Of a stretch of 64,000 bases of DNA, positions 39,720 through 48,423 are shown piece after piece. Made by a program: the position numbers and the translations under genes. Positions within the stretch are counted from its first letter, which is position 1; every line of letters begins with the position of its first letter. The stretch is from Arthrobacter sp. efr-133-TYG-118 (lineage in GTDB: Bacteria; Actinomycetota; Actinomycetes; Actinomycetales; Micrococcaceae), in contig NZ_JARVRH010000027.1 of the NCBI RefSeq assembly GCF_030209755.1, forward strand, positions 62,001-126,000. Reading direction: 5' to 3'. A model generated the notes under the pieces. That model worked only from the letters and a program-made list of their open reading frames with translations. It was not told the origin of the DNA and searched no databases.

Positions 39720-42650
39720 GTGGGCCTGCTTGACGTCTTCCGTGGAGGCAACCGTACCCCCATCGCTATCGCAACCGCACAGCACGCCCAAGGCATGGGC
39801 ACTGACGGCTGGCTCGGCCCCGGCACGCCCTTGGCGCCTCTCGCAGGGTACTCGGGCACGCCGCGGGCCATGGATTACCCGGCGTCCATCAACACGTCCA
39901 CCCGGTCGCGGCAGGCGTGGGATGGGCGTACCAGTTACGAGACGCTCCGTGCGATGCTCCGCGCCTCTGACACCGCGCAAACGTGCATGAACCACAAGAT
40001 CGACGAAATCCGGTCCATGGAGCCCCTGTTCACACCGATCGACGGCGCGCAAGGTGACACGAAACTCGCTGTGGCTGCCGCCCGCGCCGCACTGGCCTAC
40101 CCGGACCGGGAGCACTCCTATGACGAGTGGCTGTCTCTGTGGCTGATCAACATGCTCACGTTCGACTCCGGGCCGCTCAAGAAGCGCCGGAACCGGGCCG
40201 GGGAATACATCGGCTTGGACATCATCGACGGCTCAACGATCTACCCTTACATCGATGAACACGGGCGCCGGCCCAAGGCCCCCGCCCCGGCGTACTACCA
40301 GATCATCAAGGGCCAGATATTCCAGGAGTTCACCGCCGAGGACATCGTGTACCCGCGGTTCCGGCCGCAAACGGACTCCCCGTTCGGGATGGCCCCGCTG
40401 GAGACCGTGCTGCTTGCCATCAACACGTCCATGCGAATGCAGTGGCATTTCCTGCAGATGTTCACGGACGGGAACATCCCGGGCGGCTTCATGGAAGCCC
40501 CGCCGGACGTGTCCTCGCCGGAACAGATCATTGAGTTCCAGGAACTCTGGAACTCGCTGTACAACGGTGACCAGGAGCAGAAGCACAAGATCGTTTTCGT
40601 GCCGTCCGGTTCGAAGTTCACCCAGACCGCCCCGGCGTCGTTCGACAAGGAATTTCCGAAGTTCCTGGATCTGAAAATCTGCGCCGCGTTTGGTGTGGTC
40701 CCGCAGGATATCGGGATCACGGATGACGTGAACCGTGCCACGGGCGAAACCCAGACTGACACGCAGTTCCGGGTCAACACGCTCCCGTGGGTCCGGTTTG
40801 TGGAGGCGCACCTGAACAGGTATGTCCAGAAAGACCTTGGCCTGCCTGTCGAGGTGAAGCTGAACACGGGCCGCGATAAGGAAGACAGGTTGCAGGAAGC
40901 GCAACTGTGGAAGATCGCGGTCGAGTCCGGCTTCGCGTCCATGGACGAGGCCCGTGAGGAACTGTTCGGCTTCCCGGCTGACCCGTTGCGTCCGGTGCCT
41001 CGCGGCATTGTGACCCCGCGTCTTGGGTTTGTGCCGTTGCAGTCGATCCTGGCTATCTCGGGCACGGTGGATCCGGAAACGAAGGCCCCTTCCGACGACG
41101 TACCTCTGAACGAGGAGACGTTCGGTGGAACGCCGGGTTTGATGCCGGACAAGTTGCCGGGCATTGACGAGTTCAAGCGTGCCCCGATCAACCCTGACGA
41201 ACCGTCCTTCCCGGAACTTGAACACAACCACCCCGAAACGGGGACTGTCGTCAAGCCCGCACCGGCTGTGGCAAAAAGCGCTGGCGTGAGTGTTGCCGGC
41301 GCTGCCGTCAAGGCCCGGGACACCGGCCGTGTCCTGATGATCCAGCGCTACCTCGACCCCGAGGACACGGCTGCTGGACGCTGGGAGTTCCCGGGCGGGC
41401 ACCTTGACCCGGATGAGGACGCACAAACCGCAGCCATCCGTGAGTGGGAGGAAGAAACCGGGCTTGATTTCCCGGCGGACGCCACCCTCGCGGGGCAGTG
41501 GACCTCGCCGGACGGCAACTATGCCGGTCACGTGTTCAAGATCGACACCGAGGCCTCCATCCCGATCAACACCGGCAATGGTGAAGACAACGAGACGCTG
41601 GCGTGGTTCGACCCGGCACACCTCGACGGGTTCCCCGCACTCCGCGAGGAGTTGGCGGCCGACCTGCCGCGGGAGGAACTCGCTAAGGCTCAGGCCAAGG
41701 AGATGGCCCGGTTCAACGCGTTCCGTAAGACGCGGGCGAAGGTTGGGAAGTGGCGCGATTTTGCGTTCACGACCGTGCACGAGTCTGTCGCGGACCAGTT
41801 GAACGCCCAGGCCCGCAACGAGTTGGCGAAATCCGGCTCTGACACGGTGGCGGGTGCTGATGCTGGCCCAAAAGCACCGGCCGCTGGTACGCCTAGCCAA
41901 TCGTGGCGGGACTTGCCGGCGGTCGCCGCACCGCAGCACGCGGTTGACCTGCAACTGACGGACCATTGGACCCCGAAGGTCCGGGACGCCATCATGCAGC
42001 TCTGGTCAGAGCAGGACTTGACAGCGGCCACGTCCGCGGCTGACGGCCTCGGAGACGTGGCGCTGACCGTGTACCGCAAGGCGGCCCGTCAAGTCCTCAC
42101 GGACCGTATGACGGCCGCAGCGTTGGACGAAATCGTGCGTGACGCATGGGCTGACGCGTACAACGTCGGGACCATGGCCGCCACGGTGCAGATGGGGACT
42201 ATCCCCACCGGTTGGGATGCGTGGAAGCCGGGCATGACCGACGCGAATAGCATCACCGCGTCCGGTTGGAAAGAAGCCCTCGACGCGTCCGGGCACACCA
42301 TCCAAGGCATCACGGACACGACCATGAACCGTCTCGCGAACCGCATCGCGGACGGCGTCAATGCAGGTGACCCGGCCGATGTCATCGGCAAAGCACTCGC
42401 GGAAGTCCTTGGCGACGAGGGGCGTGCGCAACTGATCGCGCACACCGAGACCGCCCGGATGCTCACGAACGCCGCCATGGCCCAATACCAGGCGCTTGGC
42501 GTCACCGAGTGGACGTGGGTGACCTCGGCCGGGGCATGCCCGTCCGTGTGTGCACCCAACGACGGCAAGCACTTCCCCGTAGGCGAATCCCTCATCCCCG
42601 CACACCCCTACTGCCGGTGCGCAGCCTCACCCTACATCGAAGGACACTAA
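39720..42650 (+). CDS. Portal-Nudix-MuF triple fusion protein
   Basis: 976 residues from GTG behind AAGGTG. Portal domain about 1-460 (LRAMLRASDTAQTCMNHKI, PRFRPQTDSPFGMAPLE, ITDDVNRATGETQTD). A Nudix hydrolase at about 520-655 has an intact box GGHLDPDEDAQTAAIREWEE and ETGL (about 558-581). A helical linker (about 660-800) leads to a MuF-like domain (about 830-975) with ETARMLTNAAM, SAGACPSVCAPNDGKHFP and HPYCRC. Portal-MuF fusions are known; an embedded intact Nudix enzyme is unusual. Upstream and downstream genes are normal head genes. Confidence 0.88.
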   Translation: MGLLDVFRGGNRTPIAIATAQHAQGMGTDGWLGPGTPLAPLAGYSGTPRAMDYPASINTSTRSRQAWDGRTSYETLRAMLRASDTAQTCMNHKIDEIRSMEPLFTPIDGAQGDTKLAVAAARAALAYPDREHSYDEWLSLWLINMLTFDSGPLKKRRNRAGEYIGLDIIDGSTIYPYIDEHGRRPKAPAPAYYQIIKGQIFQEFTAEDIVYPRFRPQTDSPFGMAPLETVLLAINTSMRMQWHFLQMFTDGNIPGGFMEAPPDVSSPEQIIEFQELWNSLYNGDQEQKHKIVFVPSGSKFTQTAPASFDKEFPKFLDLKICAAFGVVPQDIGITDDVNRATGETQTDTQFRVNTLPWVRFVEAHLNRYVQKDLGLPVEVKLNTGRDKEDRLQEAQLWKIAVESGFASMDEAREELFGFPADPLRPVPRGIVTPRLGFVPLQSILAISGTVDPETKAPSDDVPLNEETFGGTPGLMPDKLPGIDEFKRAPINPDEPSFPELEHNHPETGTVVKPAPAVAKSAGVSVAGAAVKARDTGRVLMIQRYLDPEDTAAGRWEFPGGHLDPDEDAQTAAIREWEEETGLDFPADATLAGQWTSPDGNYAGHVFKIDTEASIPINTGNGEDNETLAWFDPAHLDGFPALREELAADLPREELAKAQAKEMARFNAFRKTRAKVGKWRDFAFTTVHESVADQLNAQARNELAKSGSDTVAGADAGPKAPAAGTPSQSWRDLPAVAAPQHAVDLQLTDHWTPKVRDAIMQLWSEQDLTAATSAADGLGDVALTVYRKAARQVLTDRMTAAALDEIVRDAWADAYNVGTMAATVQMGTIPTGWDAWKPGMTDANSITASGWKEALDASGHTIQGITDTTMNRLANRIADGVNAGDPADVIGKALAEVLGDEGRAQLIAHTETARMLTNAAMAQYQALGVTEWTWVTSAGACPSVCAPNDGKHFPVGESLIPAHPYCRCAASPYIEGH

Positions 42651-42653
42651 CCC

Positions 42654-43043
42654 ATGAGCGACGTACCTGACCGGCTAGTCGTCGGACTCGCTTACCAGGC
42701 AGGCCCCGACCCCCGTATCGCGAAAGGCGCGGACGGGGGCCGGGACTTCTTCACCGCCCGCGAACTGGAACTCGCCTCACGCACGTACCTCCGCAAGGGC
42801 ACAGGCCTCATTACCGGCCTGTTCCATGAGGACGGCACCGAAGGGCACGCGCAGGTAGTTGCCTCGTACATCTACCGAAACCCCGAGCCGTGGCTCATCG
42901 ACGGCGTGGTGGTCGCCAAGCAAGGCGACTGGGTCCTTGAGGCGATCCTCGACGAGCCCGCATGGCAGATGGTCCAGAAGGGCCAAATCACCGGTTGGAG
43001 CCCGCAGGGTTCGGCCATTCGACGCAGCAGGAGCACCCCATGA
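42654..43043 (+). CDS. XkdF-like head maturation protease
   Basis: 129 residues resembling the Peptidase_S78_2/XkdF group: LVVGLAYQAG, SRTYLRKGTGLITGLFHEDG, IDGVVVAKQGDWVLEAIL and QMVQKGQITGWSPQGSA. Position between portal-MuF and scaffold is that of a prohead protease. Catalytic residues are not certain (His in GLFHEDG, Ser in GWSPQG). Stop overlaps the scaffold ATG. Confidence 0.7.
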   Translation: MSDVPDRLVVGLAYQAGPDPRIAKGADGGRDFFTARELELASRTYLRKGTGLITGLFHEDGTEGHAQVVASYIYRNPEPWLIDGVVVAKQGDWVLEAILDEPAWQMVQKGQITGWSPQGSAIRRSRSTP

Positions 43044-44449
43044 CCACGATCCCCGATGACATGTCAGAGCTTGTCAACGCCGACATCCCCCGCGTGGACC
43101 TCGTCGGCAAGGCAGCGAACGGCACCAAGTTTTTCCTCATGAAGGGCGCCGAAGAGGCCCCCAACATGTTCTCCCCTGACACCGTCCGTGAGCTCCTCAA
43201 GGAAGCCGACACTGACGTGACTCAGCCTCTCGCCGCCCCTGAGGGGGACGCGCTTGCCGCGACGGTGCCCGGCTCACCCGAGTGGGAATCCGTGGACGCG
43301 GCGACCGCTCAGAAGTGGATCGGGATCCTGGCACGCGCCAAAAACGCCGTGGAAATCCTCGCCGTACGCGAGTCCGTGGAAGGCGACACCGGAGACGGTG
43401 ACGACTTCGAGAACGCATGGGATTTGCAAGGCGCATGCATGGCCATTGACTCGGCCATCAGCATCCTCGCCGGATACGCCGCCGGGGAAGCCGCTGAAGT
43501 CATGCTGGCCGAGGACGCCGCTGAAATCACCAAGGCTGTGGCGTCCATCAGCACCGGCGACCTCGAAACCGTCGAGGCAATCGCCTCGATCACCAAAGCG
43601 GGCCGGGCACTGTCCGCCGCCAACGAAGCTGCCTTGCGTGGCGCGGCCGAAGCCATCCAGAAAGTCCTCGCATCACTCCCCTCCGCGCCCGACGAGGCGC
43701 CCCTGATCCTGAAGGAGGCCGCCGTGGCCGAAACCCCCCTTGACCGCAACGCCAGCATCGAAGCCCAGATGGGCTTCACCGCGCCCGCCGAGGTCACCAA
43801 GACCGAAGACCCCGCCGCGGAAGCGCCGGCCGCGCCTGTCGCCAAGGCCGACAACCTGCTCGCCGTCTACGACAACAAGGGCAACCTTATCGGCGTCGTG
43901 GATCCCGGGGCGCTGACCATCGTGGATGGCGGCGAAGCGGTCGAAGACGAACCAGCCGCCGAGCCCGACGCCGCAGTAACCGACGAGGCATCCCCTGTCG
44001 CGGCGGAAGCTGACCCGTCCGCCGACGAAACCGTCATCCCCGGAACGAACACCATCCAGTCGCCCGTCGAGGACGACCCCGAACACGTCACGAAGGCAGC
44101 ACCCGACTTTGCCGCCCTGATCAAAGAAGCCCTCGAACCACTCGCGAAGCAGCTCGCCACCACGGCCGATCTGGTGGGAACGGTTCAGGTCTTGAAGGAC
44201 CAGATCGAAGCATACGGGCGTGAACCTGACGACCGGAAGTCACCGTACCTCAACGGTGCCACCGGAACAGCCGGAATCGCCAAACGGGACGGAACCGAAA
44301 CCGACCCGCACACCGAACTCCGCAAGGCAGCAGAAGCGGCCACCACGCAGGACGAACGAATCGTCGCGCAGAAGTCCCTGGCCATGGCGGCCCTCAAGGA
44401 CGCCATCAACCCGGACAGGCGCTACGCCGACACCCTCAACCGCTTCTAA
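43040..44449 (+). CDS. Putative scaffold protein
   Basis: 469 residues, acidic and Ala/Glu-rich, with long predicted helices (GDLETVEAIASITKAGRAL), low-complexity linkers and a basic end (PDRRYADTLNRF). Starts RVDLVGKAANGTKFFLMKG, a segment shared with XkdF-type proteases. Sits before the capsid gene, as expected for a scaffold processed by the upstream protease. ATG overlaps the previous stop. Confidence 0.7.
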   Translation: MTTIPDDMSELVNADIPRVDLVGKAANGTKFFLMKGAEEAPNMFSPDTVRELLKEADTDVTQPLAAPEGDALAATVPGSPEWESVDAATAQKWIGILARAKNAVEILAVRESVEGDTGDGDDFENAWDLQGACMAIDSAISILAGYAAGEAAEVMLAEDAAEITKAVASISTGDLETVEAIASITKAGRALSAANEAALRGAAEAIQKVLASLPSAPDEAPLILKEAAVAETPLDRNASIEAQMGFTAPAEVTKTEDPAAEAPAAPVAKADNLLAVYDNKGNLIGVVDPGALTIVDGGEAVEDEPAAEPDAAVTDEASPVAAEADPSADETVIPGTNTIQSPVEDDPEHVTKAAPDFAALIKEALEPLAKQLATTADLVGTVQVLKDQIEAYGREPDDRKSPYLNGATGTAGIAKRDGTETDPHTELRKAAEAATTQDERIVAQKSLAMAALKDAINPDRRYADTLNRF

Positions 44450-44486
44450 CACCTAACCAACCAAAACCCCCTTTTCACGCCCAGCC

Positions 44487-44510
44487 AGCCCGCATGAATG
44501 AACGCGGGCT
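44487..44510 (+). other. Intergenic hairpin before the capsid gene
   Basis: AGCCCGC / GCGGGCT, 7-bp stem with a 10-base loop, no U-run. One of four such hairpins around capsid and tail genes. Confidence 0.5.
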
Positions 44511-44540
44511 ACTGCCGCACACCCAAGAACAGGAACCTTC

Positions 44541-45995
44541 GTGGACCTCAACGGCATCTCCAGCGAAACGCTGGATGCAATCAAGAAATCTGCCACCACC
44601 GGCATCACCAACGCCACGGGCATGCAGGGCTATGACCTCTCCGGTGTCATCTCCCTCGTCCCGGCGCCGTCCAGCTTCTACAACTCCCTCGCGCACTCCA
44701 CCCCGGAGCAGGGCGCGGACTACGCCACCTGGCGTGTGCTGATGAACATCAACAACCAGCAGGCCAACCCGGCGACCCAGTTCGACGCACCGGCCCCGCT
44801 GCACAAGAACAACCTGATCACCGTGTCGGCTGCGTACGCGAAGCTCGGCTACGGCTACACCGTGACCAAGGACGCCATCGCGAAGGCCCGCGGTTTCGCG
44901 GACGCCAAGGCCATCGAAGTGTACGGTTCCATGAACCTGTACAAGGTCGGCGCGGACAAGATGTCCCTGTACGGCTCCAACATCCAGCTTGGCACCCCGG
45001 GCACACCGGTTGTTGTCCAGTCCGACACTGGCGGCACCATCGCCGCGTCCACGGCCGTCCCGGTGAAGGTCGCTGCACGTACGGGCACCAACTACTCGTA
45101 CGGCGGATCCACGGCCGCATCCGCTCAGGGCTCCGTGACCACGTCCTCGAACGCCGCAGCCACCCACTCCGCGGTCGCCACCGTCGCGGCCGTGCGTGGC
45201 GCTGTTGCTTACGACTGGTTCGTGAACGGCTTCTACTACACCACGACCGTAGTCAACAAGGTCACCATCACGGCTATCCCGACCTCGAACAACGCCGTCC
45301 CGGCGAACCTGCCCGGCCTGTTCGCCACCGCCCCCGCAACGGTCCCGTCCTCGGACTCTTCGGCGAACCCGTACGAGTTCAACGGCCTGCTCACCACCCT
45401 CTCCGGTGACTACGCAACCGGTGGAGCGTCCGGCCTCGTGCAGGCAGGTTCCGGCCTCGCATCCGGCGCTTCCTTCACTTCCCTGGACGGCGCAACGTTC
45501 ACCGGTTCCGGTCAGACCGTGAACGAACTGGACGCCCTCAACACGGCGTTCTTCAACCAGACGTTCATGTCGCCGACCGCGTACATGTGCTCCAGCGTGG
45601 ACGCCTCCAAGCTGTCCGCGCTGATCCTCGGATCTTCCAACGGCGGCACCACGTACTTCACCCCCGGCAACGACGGGCGTACGGACATCACCGCCGGCGG
45701 TTTCGTGGGGCACTACATCAACAAGGCCACGGCCACGCCGGTGAAGATCGAAGTTCACCCGAACATGGTTCCGGGCACCCTGATCGCCCGCACCGACCAC
45801 GTCAACTTCCCGAACTCGAACATCTCCAACGTGTTCGAACTTCGCGACCTTGAAGGCGTGCAGGACTTCGAGTACGGCGTGTCCCGCGGTACCGGCCCCG
45901 GCGGCGGTCCCCGGTTCGACGGCGAAGTTTACTCCAGCTCCACGCTGGTGAACCGCGCCCCGATCGCGCAGGCCGTCCTGTCCAACATCGGCTAA
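44541..45995 (+). CDS. Major capsid protein
   Basis: 484 residues from GTG behind AGGAACC. The N-terminal and C-terminal parts fit a HK97-like capsid (VDLNGISSETLDAIK, LHKNNLITVSAAYAKLGYGYTVTKDA, KIEVHPNMVPGTLIARTDHV). Residues about 170-270 form a Thr/Ser/Ala-rich, beta-type insertion (AVAYDWFVNGFYYTT) resembling an Ig-like surface domain. It has the highest local codon regularity in the region, as expected for an abundant protein. Confidence 0.85.
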   Translation: MDLNGISSETLDAIKKSATTGITNATGMQGYDLSGVISLVPAPSSFYNSLAHSTPEQGADYATWRVLMNINNQQANPATQFDAPAPLHKNNLITVSAAYAKLGYGYTVTKDAIAKARGFADAKAIEVYGSMNLYKVGADKMSLYGSNIQLGTPGTPVVVQSDTGGTIAASTAVPVKVAARTGTNYSYGGSTAASAQGSVTTSSNAAATHSAVATVAAVRGAVAYDWFVNGFYYTTTVVNKVTITAIPTSNNAVPANLPGLFATAPATVPSSDSSANPYEFNGLLTTLSGDYATGGASGLVQAGSGLASGASFTSLDGATFTGSGQTVNELDALNTAFFNQTFMSPTAYMCSSVDASKLSALILGSSNGGTTYFTPGNDGRTDITAGGFVGHYINKATATPVKIEVHPNMVPGTLIARTDHVNFPNSNISNVFELRDLEGVQDFEYGVSRGTGPGGGPRFDGEVYSSSTLVNRAPIAQAVLSNIG

Positions 45996-46011
45996 CCAGC
46001 CCCACCCGGCG

Positions 46012-46040
46012 CCCCCAGCGACCCTCACGGCCGCTGGGGG
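46012..46040 (+). other. Intergenic hairpin after the capsid gene
   Basis: CCCCCAGCG / CGCTGGGGG, 9-bp perfect stem, no U-run. It may protect or process the capsid mRNA, or attenuate downstream transcription. Confidence 0.55.
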
Positions 46041-46076
46041 CACCACCCCAACACTTTCCTTTAGCTAGGAGCCTCC

Positions 46077-46988
46077 GTGCCCGTCTACACGCTGAACGTG
46101 CCGCCGTCCACAGTGATCCCGGCACCGAACGTCGCCACCTACGCGAGCCGCAGCATCTACGTCACCCCATCTGAGTTCCGGAACGCACCGACCGGTGTTG
46201 ACGTGTCCCAGCTCATCCCCGGCGACAGCAACCAGACGCACCAGGCCGCGGCGCTCGTCATGCAGCTCCAGCGCGCCAGTGCCGTGGCTGACAGGATCTG
46301 CCGCAAGGTACTTGGCGCGACCCTTGACACGCAGGCCGGGTACTACCGGGTGCAAAACGTCGACGGGGTCGGCCCTGCGCTGAAGGTGCCCTTGGATTTC
46401 ACCCCCATCATTGCCGTGTGCGGTGCCAGCGCCGGCCCCACCCCGTCATCCATGGCGGCCGTGACGGACCTGTCCAACGTCTGGATCGGGAAGAAGGCCG
46501 TGACCATCCCGGTTGGTGCTTCGCGTTGCGCCGGTAAGCAGTACGCGACCGTGAGCTACCTGAACGGCTGGGCGAACACCACCCTGCAAGCCGCGGCCGT
46601 CCCCGCCGCCGTGTCCATCACCGTCACCACGGCCTTGGGCATCATGCCGGGCCAGCAACTGACCTTGCTGAACACGTCCAACTCCGAAATCGTCACGGTC
46701 GACCCGGCCTATATTCCCTCGAACACGGCCACGAACGTTCTAATCCCGGTCACTACCCCGATCGTGGGCACGTACGCGGCGGGTGACACGGTCACGAACA
46801 TGCCCGGCGAAATCAAACAGGCCGTGATCCTCATCGCGAAGTCCCTGATCCTGACCCGCGGATCCGACGCCATCGAGATTGCCTCCACGAACGCCCAGCC
46901 CACCCACATGTCCGGTGTTGAACCGGCCGTCGCGTCCGATCTGGAGTTCGCGGAGTTCCTCCTCTCGGACTACATCCGCGCCGCCTGA
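46077..46988 (+). CDS. Head-to-tail connector (adaptor-like) protein
   Basis: 303 residues from GTG behind TAGGAGCC. Helical N- and C-terminal parts (AAALVMQLQRASAVADRICRK; QAVILIAKSLILTRGSDAIE) flank a beta-rich middle, as in gp6/gp15-like neck adaptors. The position after capsid supports this. Family identity is inferred. Confidence 0.65.
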   Translation: MPVYTLNVPPSTVIPAPNVATYASRSIYVTPSEFRNAPTGVDVSQLIPGDSNQTHQAAALVMQLQRASAVADRICRKVLGATLDTQAGYYRVQNVDGVGPALKVPLDFTPIIAVCGASAGPTPSSMAAVTDLSNVWIGKKAVTIPVGASRCAGKQYATVSYLNGWANTTLQAAAVPAAVSITVTTALGIMPGQQLTLLNTSNSEIVTVDPAYIPSNTATNVLIPVTTPIVGTYAAGDTVTNMPGEIKQAVILIAKSLILTRGSDAIEIASTNAQPTHMSGVEPAVASDLEFAEFLLSDYIRAA

Positions 46989-46999
46989 CCCCCTATGCA

Positions 47000-47037
47000 G
47001 GGTGCCCCGCCATGTGGGGATACGTGCCGGGGCACCC
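47000..47037 (+). other. Intergenic hairpin after the connector gene
   Basis: GGGTGCCCC / GGGGCACCC, 9-bp perfect stem with a 20-base loop, no U-run. Confidence 0.5.
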
Positions 47038-47058
47038 ACCAAAACGTAAGGACGCCCA

Positions 47059-47556
47059 GTGAGTACCACGACGGTCATCGCCCAGATCCAGTCTTTCCTT
47101 GCGCCCACGCCCGGTTTGACTGTCCTGTTCAAGGACGTGCCGTGGCAGATGACCGGCGAGAACTGGCAGACCAACTCCATGCCAGGCACTGCCGCGTTCC
47201 TCCACATCGAGCACATCACCGAATCGAGGATCGCGCAGGGCGGTGAGCATGGCGGCTGGAAGCAGCGCGACTACCAAGTCGCCCTCGTCGTCCTCTACCA
47301 ATACCTCATCCCCTCCGATGTCGCGTCCAAGGACGTGTGGGTGGATGGCCGCAACGCCCTCATCGATGCCATCACCACCCGCATCGAGTCCGACCGGGCC
47401 TTCGGGTCCGTGGGCGGTTTCCCCGTCTGGGAGGCAGGAAACCAGGACAACGGCATCGAAGTGAACCTTGACTTCCCGGTCTGGGACAAGGGCGGCGGGA
47501 AGGTCCGGAACTGGTTCCGGGTCGAGTTCAAGGTCACTGAGATGGTTCCGGCCTGA
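47059..47556 (+). CDS. Tail terminator/head closure-like protein
   Basis: 165 residues from GTG. Fold pattern TVIAQIQSFLAPTPGL, then FLHIEHITESRI, QVALVVLYQYL, ALIDAITTRIESDRAF, FRVEFKVTEMVP, an alternating strand-helix order typical of tail terminators (gpU-like). Stop overlaps the basic protein's ATG. Confidence 0.6.
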   Translation: MSTTTVIAQIQSFLAPTPGLTVLFKDVPWQMTGENWQTNSMPGTAAFLHIEHITESRIAQGGEHGGWKQRDYQVALVVLYQYLIPSDVASKDVWVDGRNALIDAITTRIESDRAFGSVGGFPVWEAGNQDNGIEVNLDFPVWDKGGGKVRNWFRVEFKVTEMVPA

Positions 47557-48053
47557 TGGTCCGCTCCCGGTACGTCCGGCGCGGACGGACGGGCAGGAAA
47601 GCGACCGGCATCAAGATCGCCCGCCGCCGGGTCACGGTCCATCATCACTACCACCGCCGCTACGCCGGTGTCCGCAACACGTCGACGGCCGCGCCGAAGC
47701 GCCGCAGGGCCGGGATTGCCCGGACCAATAAAACCGGCAGGCATCACCGTTTCCTTGGCCGGAAGAAACATGTCGGCCCGCGCGCGAAGCGTGGCACCGC
47801 CCTGCATCGGGCGTTGAAGGGCCGCCATGGTCACCGCAAATTCCACGGCCGTAAGAAGTCCATCCACAAACGCGTCATGCGCAAGGGCCTGCACCGCACG
47901 TTCAAGGGCCGCAAGTACCACGGCCGGCACGTGAAACCGGGCCAGCACCGCCGCTTCCTTGGTCGGAAAGCCAGCACCCATAAGCGCCGCACGCGCCTAC
48001 CCAAACCCAAGGCCGCCCCCATTTCGAGCGCGTCCTATTTGTCCATGTTCTAG
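47556..48053 (+). CDS. Protamine-like Arg/Lys/His-rich repeat protein
   Basis: 165 residues, roughly half of them Arg, Lys or His and almost no acids. Repeating units read HHRFLGRKKHVG, HRKFHGRKKSIHKR, HRTFKGRKYHGRH and HRRFLGRKASTHKR, about 28 residues apart. It lies inside the neck-tail module, coupled to the tail terminator gene (TGATG) and ending before TAGGAGG of the next gene. Likely binds DNA electrostatically, perhaps packaged with the genome. No family is recognised. Confidence 0.65.
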   Translation: MVRSRYVRRGRTGRKATGIKIARRRVTVHHHYHRRYAGVRNTSTAAPKRRRAGIARTNKTGRHHRFLGRKKHVGPRAKRGTALHRALKGRHGHRKFHGRKKSIHKRVMRKGLHRTFKGRKYHGRHVKPGQHRRFLGRKASTHKRRTRLPKPKAAPISSASYLSMF

Positions 48054-48064
48054 GAGGACATGCC

Positions 48065-48409
48065 ATGACTGATTACCACTTCATCGGAGCGTTCCCGCGA
48101 GTCCTGGCTGGGCTTTCGCAAGGCGTGAACGCGCTCATCCTGCCCGTTGATCGGGACGCCCCGCCGTACGGGTCCACCATCGAAGCCCGCCCGGGTGACG
48201 TGATCCAGACGGACGCCCCCTACGTGCACCCGGAACTTGCCGAGGTCGAGGCCTCCGATGCTCACGGCCTGTCCCCGGCGGACGAGGCGTGGGCGCAAGC
48301 CAACCCCGTGCCCGTCGTCCCCGTTGAGCCTGTCGCCCCTGTTGCAGATCCTGCCCCTGACGCCATGACCGCCGAAGGCGCACCCGCCCCGGCCGAACCC
48401 ACCAACTAA
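48065..48409 (+). CDS. Small structural-region protein, acidic Pro-rich tail
   Basis: 114 residues behind TAGGAGG. The N-terminal half (YHFIGAFPRVLAGLSQGVNALI, RPGDVIQTDAPY) resembles short neck proteins; the C-terminal half is Pro/Val/Ala-rich and acidic (VPVVPVEPVAPVADPAPD). Opposite in charge to the preceding basic protein, so an interaction is conceivable. Function unknown. Confidence 0.6.
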   Translation: MTDYHFIGAFPRVLAGLSQGVNALILPVDRDAPPYGSTIEARPGDVIQTDAPYVHPELAEVEASDAHGLSPADEAWAQANPVPVVPVEPVAPVADPAPDAMTAEGAPAPAEPTN

Positions 48410-48423
48410 AGGAAACCCTGACC

